35,125 nt of DNA from Veillonella sp. KGMB01456. Lineage in GTDB: Bacteria > Bacillota > Negativicutes > Veillonellales > Veillonellaceae. The notes under the pieces were generated by a model, which saw only the letters and a program-made list of their open reading frames with translations, was not told the origin of the DNA and did no database searches. Of the stretch, positions 32,634-35,125 are shown piece after piece. The stretch is taken from assembly GCF_023051165.1 (NCBI RefSeq), contig NZ_JALKIG010000023.1, forward strand, positions 1-35,125, read 5' to 3'. Position 1 is the stretch's first letter, and each line of letters begins with the position of its first letter. Both the position numbers and the translations under genes were made by a program.

Positions 32634-34748
32634 CTATAAATTATTATCAATTTCAACCTTAAGAGGCTCTACTAATTTAAGATACTCATAAATCTTTCGA
32701 TTTATCACTTCCAATTCTTGAAATAATTTCTTTCTTTTTTCTGAATCATTTTTTTTATATTGTAATTCATCAATCTTACTTTCAAGACTATGATTCATTA
32801 TGTCAAATGAATCAATGCATATTCCTAAAATATAATTACCTATATCAATGAAATTCTTTAAATCTGATACAACAACATTTTCTAATATTGACATAAATTC
32901 GTTTATAATAAGCCCTGCATGCTCCTCCCGAGAATATTCAACAAATTTATCGTCCTTAGAAAAAGCATCAATAGCAAACGATAGTAACTTTACACCTTGC
33001 TGAAAATTGGTTCCAGGTTCATTGAGTTCCGCTTCTCGCTTAGGTAATGTGTCAACATTAGCATCATCTTTCGTCAACAAAAATAAACGCTCAAAATCTA
33101 ATTCTATGAATATTACTTTCCCAAACATCTTTTTATATTTAACATTTATGCTCTCCTTATTACAAAAACTATCCAATTCATTATATCTATCCGACAATTT
33201 ATTTTTGATATTACTTATTTTCTTGTTGATATTATCGATTCCATCATTAATATAACTTCTCAATATATCGAATTTTTTATCAGAAATCATAGTATCTGAT
33301 GAGTTTTTGTAATCCATTAAAGATTTCACAATTTGTTTCTTAGTATTTTTTATTTCTTCTTCAATAGGCGTCTTGTTTTCACTGAAATCAATAAACATAT
33401 CATTTACAAAACTATATATTTCCTTAATCACTTCTATGCTCTTAATTAATCTATCTCGTTCAACTTCTATTTTCCGTTCAATTGCTTTATTCTCTTTTAA
33501 ATGCTTCTGATTTAGTTTTAAATCATTTTCATTTTTTAATTTTATTTTAGTAAGCCGGTTCTCAATACTTTCTAATAGTTTATACAACCGAAAATACTTC
33601 AATTTTCTAACACACTCTGCTATCTGTTTCTCCAATTTAAAGAAACTTGATTTTTTAGCAGCTTTATAATAAAAACTATTTAGTTTCGTTCTATTTTCGC
33701 ACCAAAGATTACTTATACTTCGATAATCAAAGTTTGTTCCTTCCAAACTACGAAAATATTCATCAATTTTTTCAATCGTATTTAATTTTTTACATTTATT
33801 TATAAACAGTTGCATCTTACTATCTATAAACAAAATATTCCCTTCTTGAATATTATTTTTACAATCTTTAATCACTCGAGAGTTCAAGTCATGAAGTTTT
33901 TCATCATCAAAATTTGCAATTTTGTTTCTCACCCAAAACAATATACCTTCCTTATTTTTATCTGTATTATTTCTTAAAAAATTTTGAAATGCATTAAACT
34001 CTTGTGATTGATCATCTAACGATTCCAAAAAGATAATCGCATTCGCCACGCTGATATTCTTTTCTGCTAATCTTCCTAATTTCCCCGATGAACTTAAAAT
34101 AGGAACCTCTACGATAGTCTTTCCCTTATGTTCGTCAGGTAAAGGGCATTCTATATCAAACTCAACTACAATATCTTTCCATTTTAATCGCATTTCTTCA
34201 ATATATTGCTCAATTAAATAAAAATACTCTTTACAATCAATATCATAATTATTTTCACTACTTATAGCTTCATTTAATCCACTTACTTTTATTCGATTTA
34301 AATCACCTTCATATTTTATTAAAAACTCGCTATCTATTAAAGCTGTCGGGATTTTCTCAAATCGATTATTTCTTACAGCGTAATCTTTTATATACTGTTT
34401 AACATTAGACTCACCCATTATATATTCCCAATCATCATTAGCTTTTTTTACTCCCAGTTTAAACTCCTCTCCATTTTTTATCTTTATTATTGCACTTATG
34501 CAGGATGTATTGTCCATTGGGAGTATTTCACTATTTAAATAAGCATTAATAAATGTTGACTTGCCACTATTATGCTTACCAAGGACGACTAAATTAAAGA
34601 CTTCAGCTTTAATATTTTCAGCTATTTTATCAAAATCGGCTAAGTCATTCTCTTCATCTTTCAATATCTTTTTTAATTCACTATATTTATCTAACACTTC
34701 TTTTTTTACATTCTCATATTTTTTTAAAATCATTTCCCTTAACCTCAT
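32634..34748 (-). CDS. Dynamin-like large GTPase
   Basis: This 704-aa protein has an N-terminal helix, a G1/P-loop GKHNSGKST at residues 57-65 followed by FINAYLNSEILPMDNTSCISA (G2 Thr near 81), and long helical, coiled-coil-like regions from about 360 to the C-terminus, as in bacterial dynamin-like proteins. The G3 site, normally DxPG, reads VEVPILSSSG (about 213-222), so the Asp and Gly are replaced. G4 may be RNKIANFD (274-281). Nucleotide turnover may be altered. Bacterial dynamins remodel membranes; one group acts in phage resistance and another in toxin-vesicle release (general knowledge). An alternative ATG at 34733 has GAGG nine bases upstream; the choice is open. It is the first gene of the AT-rich operon. 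Confidence 0.82.
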   Translation of the reverse strand: MRLREMILKKYENVKKEVLDKYSELKKILKDEENDLADFDKIAENIKAEVFNLVVLGKHNSGKSTFINAYLNSEILPMDNTSCISAIIKIKNGEEFKLGVKKANDDWEYIMGESNVKQYIKDYAVRNNRFEKIPTALIDSEFLIKYEGDLNRIKVSGLNEAISSENNYDIDCKEYFYLIEQYIEEMRLKWKDIVVEFDIECPLPDEHKGKTIVEVPILSSSGKLGRLAEKNISVANAIIFLESLDDQSQEFNAFQNFLRNNTDKNKEGILFWVRNKIANFDDEKLHDLNSRVIKDCKNNIQEGNILFIDSKMQLFINKCKKLNTIEKIDEYFRSLEGTNFDYRSISNLWCENRTKLNSFYYKAAKKSSFFKLEKQIAECVRKLKYFRLYKLLESIENRLTKIKLKNENDLKLNQKHLKENKAIERKIEVERDRLIKSIEVIKEIYSFVNDMFIDFSENKTPIEEEIKNTKKQIVKSLMDYKNSSDTMISDKKFDILRSYINDGIDNINKKISNIKNKLSDRYNELDSFCNKESINVKYKKMFGKVIFIELDFERLFLLTKDDANVDTLPKREAELNEPGTNFQQGVKLLSFAIDAFSKDDKFVEYSREEHAGLIINEFMSILENVVVSDLKNFIDIGNYILGICIDSFDIMNHSLESKIDELQYKKNDSEKRKKLFQELEVINRKIYEYLKLVEPLKVEIDNNL

Positions 34749-35125
34749 TATCGCCTATCAACAATTAATATCATTATCTAATGAATAACAATTGCCCTTT
34801 ATAAACCACCATTAAACAGAGTAATACAGAAGAATTTCACTAGTTATCAGATATACTGTATCAATTTTTACACGACTCCTTATTCAATAAAACACTTATT
34901 CGGTTTTGTCACTACTATTTATATTATAACTCTAAGATATAAAGCTCTCGCTTCATAATTCTTCATCATTTTCTTATATTTAGTATGCCACAAAATATAA
35001 TTTTACGATACACATAAATAAATTACTTATATTGATTTTTACTTCTTATCAAAAAATAAATTTATTCGGTTGGTTAATTGTAAACTGAAATTGAACATAT
35101 AAAAAATCCATAGTGAATACCGATT
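34749..35125. other. AT-rich non-coding stretch upstream of the dynamin-like gene
   Basis: No credible gene is seen in these 377 bases. They must hold the promoter of the dynamin-HerA-LHH-SUKH operon if it starts here, but no convincing -35/-10 pair was found: TTGATA and TTGTTA occur on the minus strand without a good partner. TTATTCGGTT appears twice (around 34908 and 35061). The composition matches the island, so the island boundary lies beyond the window. Confidence 0.6.

Noticed and set aside
34749-35125. Prophage or integrase attachment site at the right edge
   Set aside because: Only AT-rich sequence is visible, with no integrase, tRNA end or paired direct repeat within the window.

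Overview
The window looks like chromosome of a Negativicutes bacterium, most likely Veillonella or a close relative (inference from gene content, no search run). Pointers are a lutABC lactate-oxidation operon, periplasmic SLH-domain proteins of the diderm-Firmicute type, an E. coli-type speD, strong AGGAGG ribosome sites, and moderate-GC housekeeping genes next to one strikingly AT-rich block. Nearly all genes lie on the minus strand. No rRNA, tRNA, CRISPR array, transposase or integrase was seen.

Layout. 1-4750: a cystine-type DAACS symporter and the lutA-lutB-lutC operon. 5186-9962 (plus strand): two secreted SLH proteins that share a C-terminal domain and flank a PMT/ArnT-like membrane glycosyltransferase, a probable envelope locus. 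9963-11109: about 1.15 kb without a credible gene, packed with fold-back repeats: a ~376-bp imperfect palindrome, a 98-bp direct repeat, and four hairpins with a CTTATCTTA/TAAGATAAG core. 11110-13080: speD plus malic enzyme as an operon. 13223-15346: rph-rdgB-yfcE-like RNA/nucleotide housekeeping operon. 15479-16052: a Phd/RelE-type toxin-antitoxin pair. 16214-19298: a hydantoinase/oxoprolinase-family protein overlapping an HDAC-family deacetylase. 19471-21936: thioesterase, glutamate racemase, a membrane-anchored unknown and a CofE-like ligase in one operon. 22123-25360: a MoeA-like protein, a run of four hairpins, a GntR/FCD regulator and a divergent lipid kinase. 25508-28065: GNAT acetyltransferase, MFS exporter and beta-carbonic anhydrase.

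28303-34748 is a visibly AT-rich, probably horizontally acquired block: a dynamin-like GTPase, a HerA/FtsK-type ATPase with a serine/glycine-rich segment, an LHH-family HNH nuclease and a SUKH (SMI1/KNR4) immunity protein, all in one direction and tightly spaced. This is the best candidate for an undescribed system. It combines a membrane-remodelling GTPase, a pumping ATPase, a nuclease effector and its likely antidote, and could be either an effector-export/conflict cassette or a phage-defence module.

A second theme is that several genes (glycosyltransferase, rph, rdgB, the MoeA-like gene) have short tandem duplications at or just after their stop codons.
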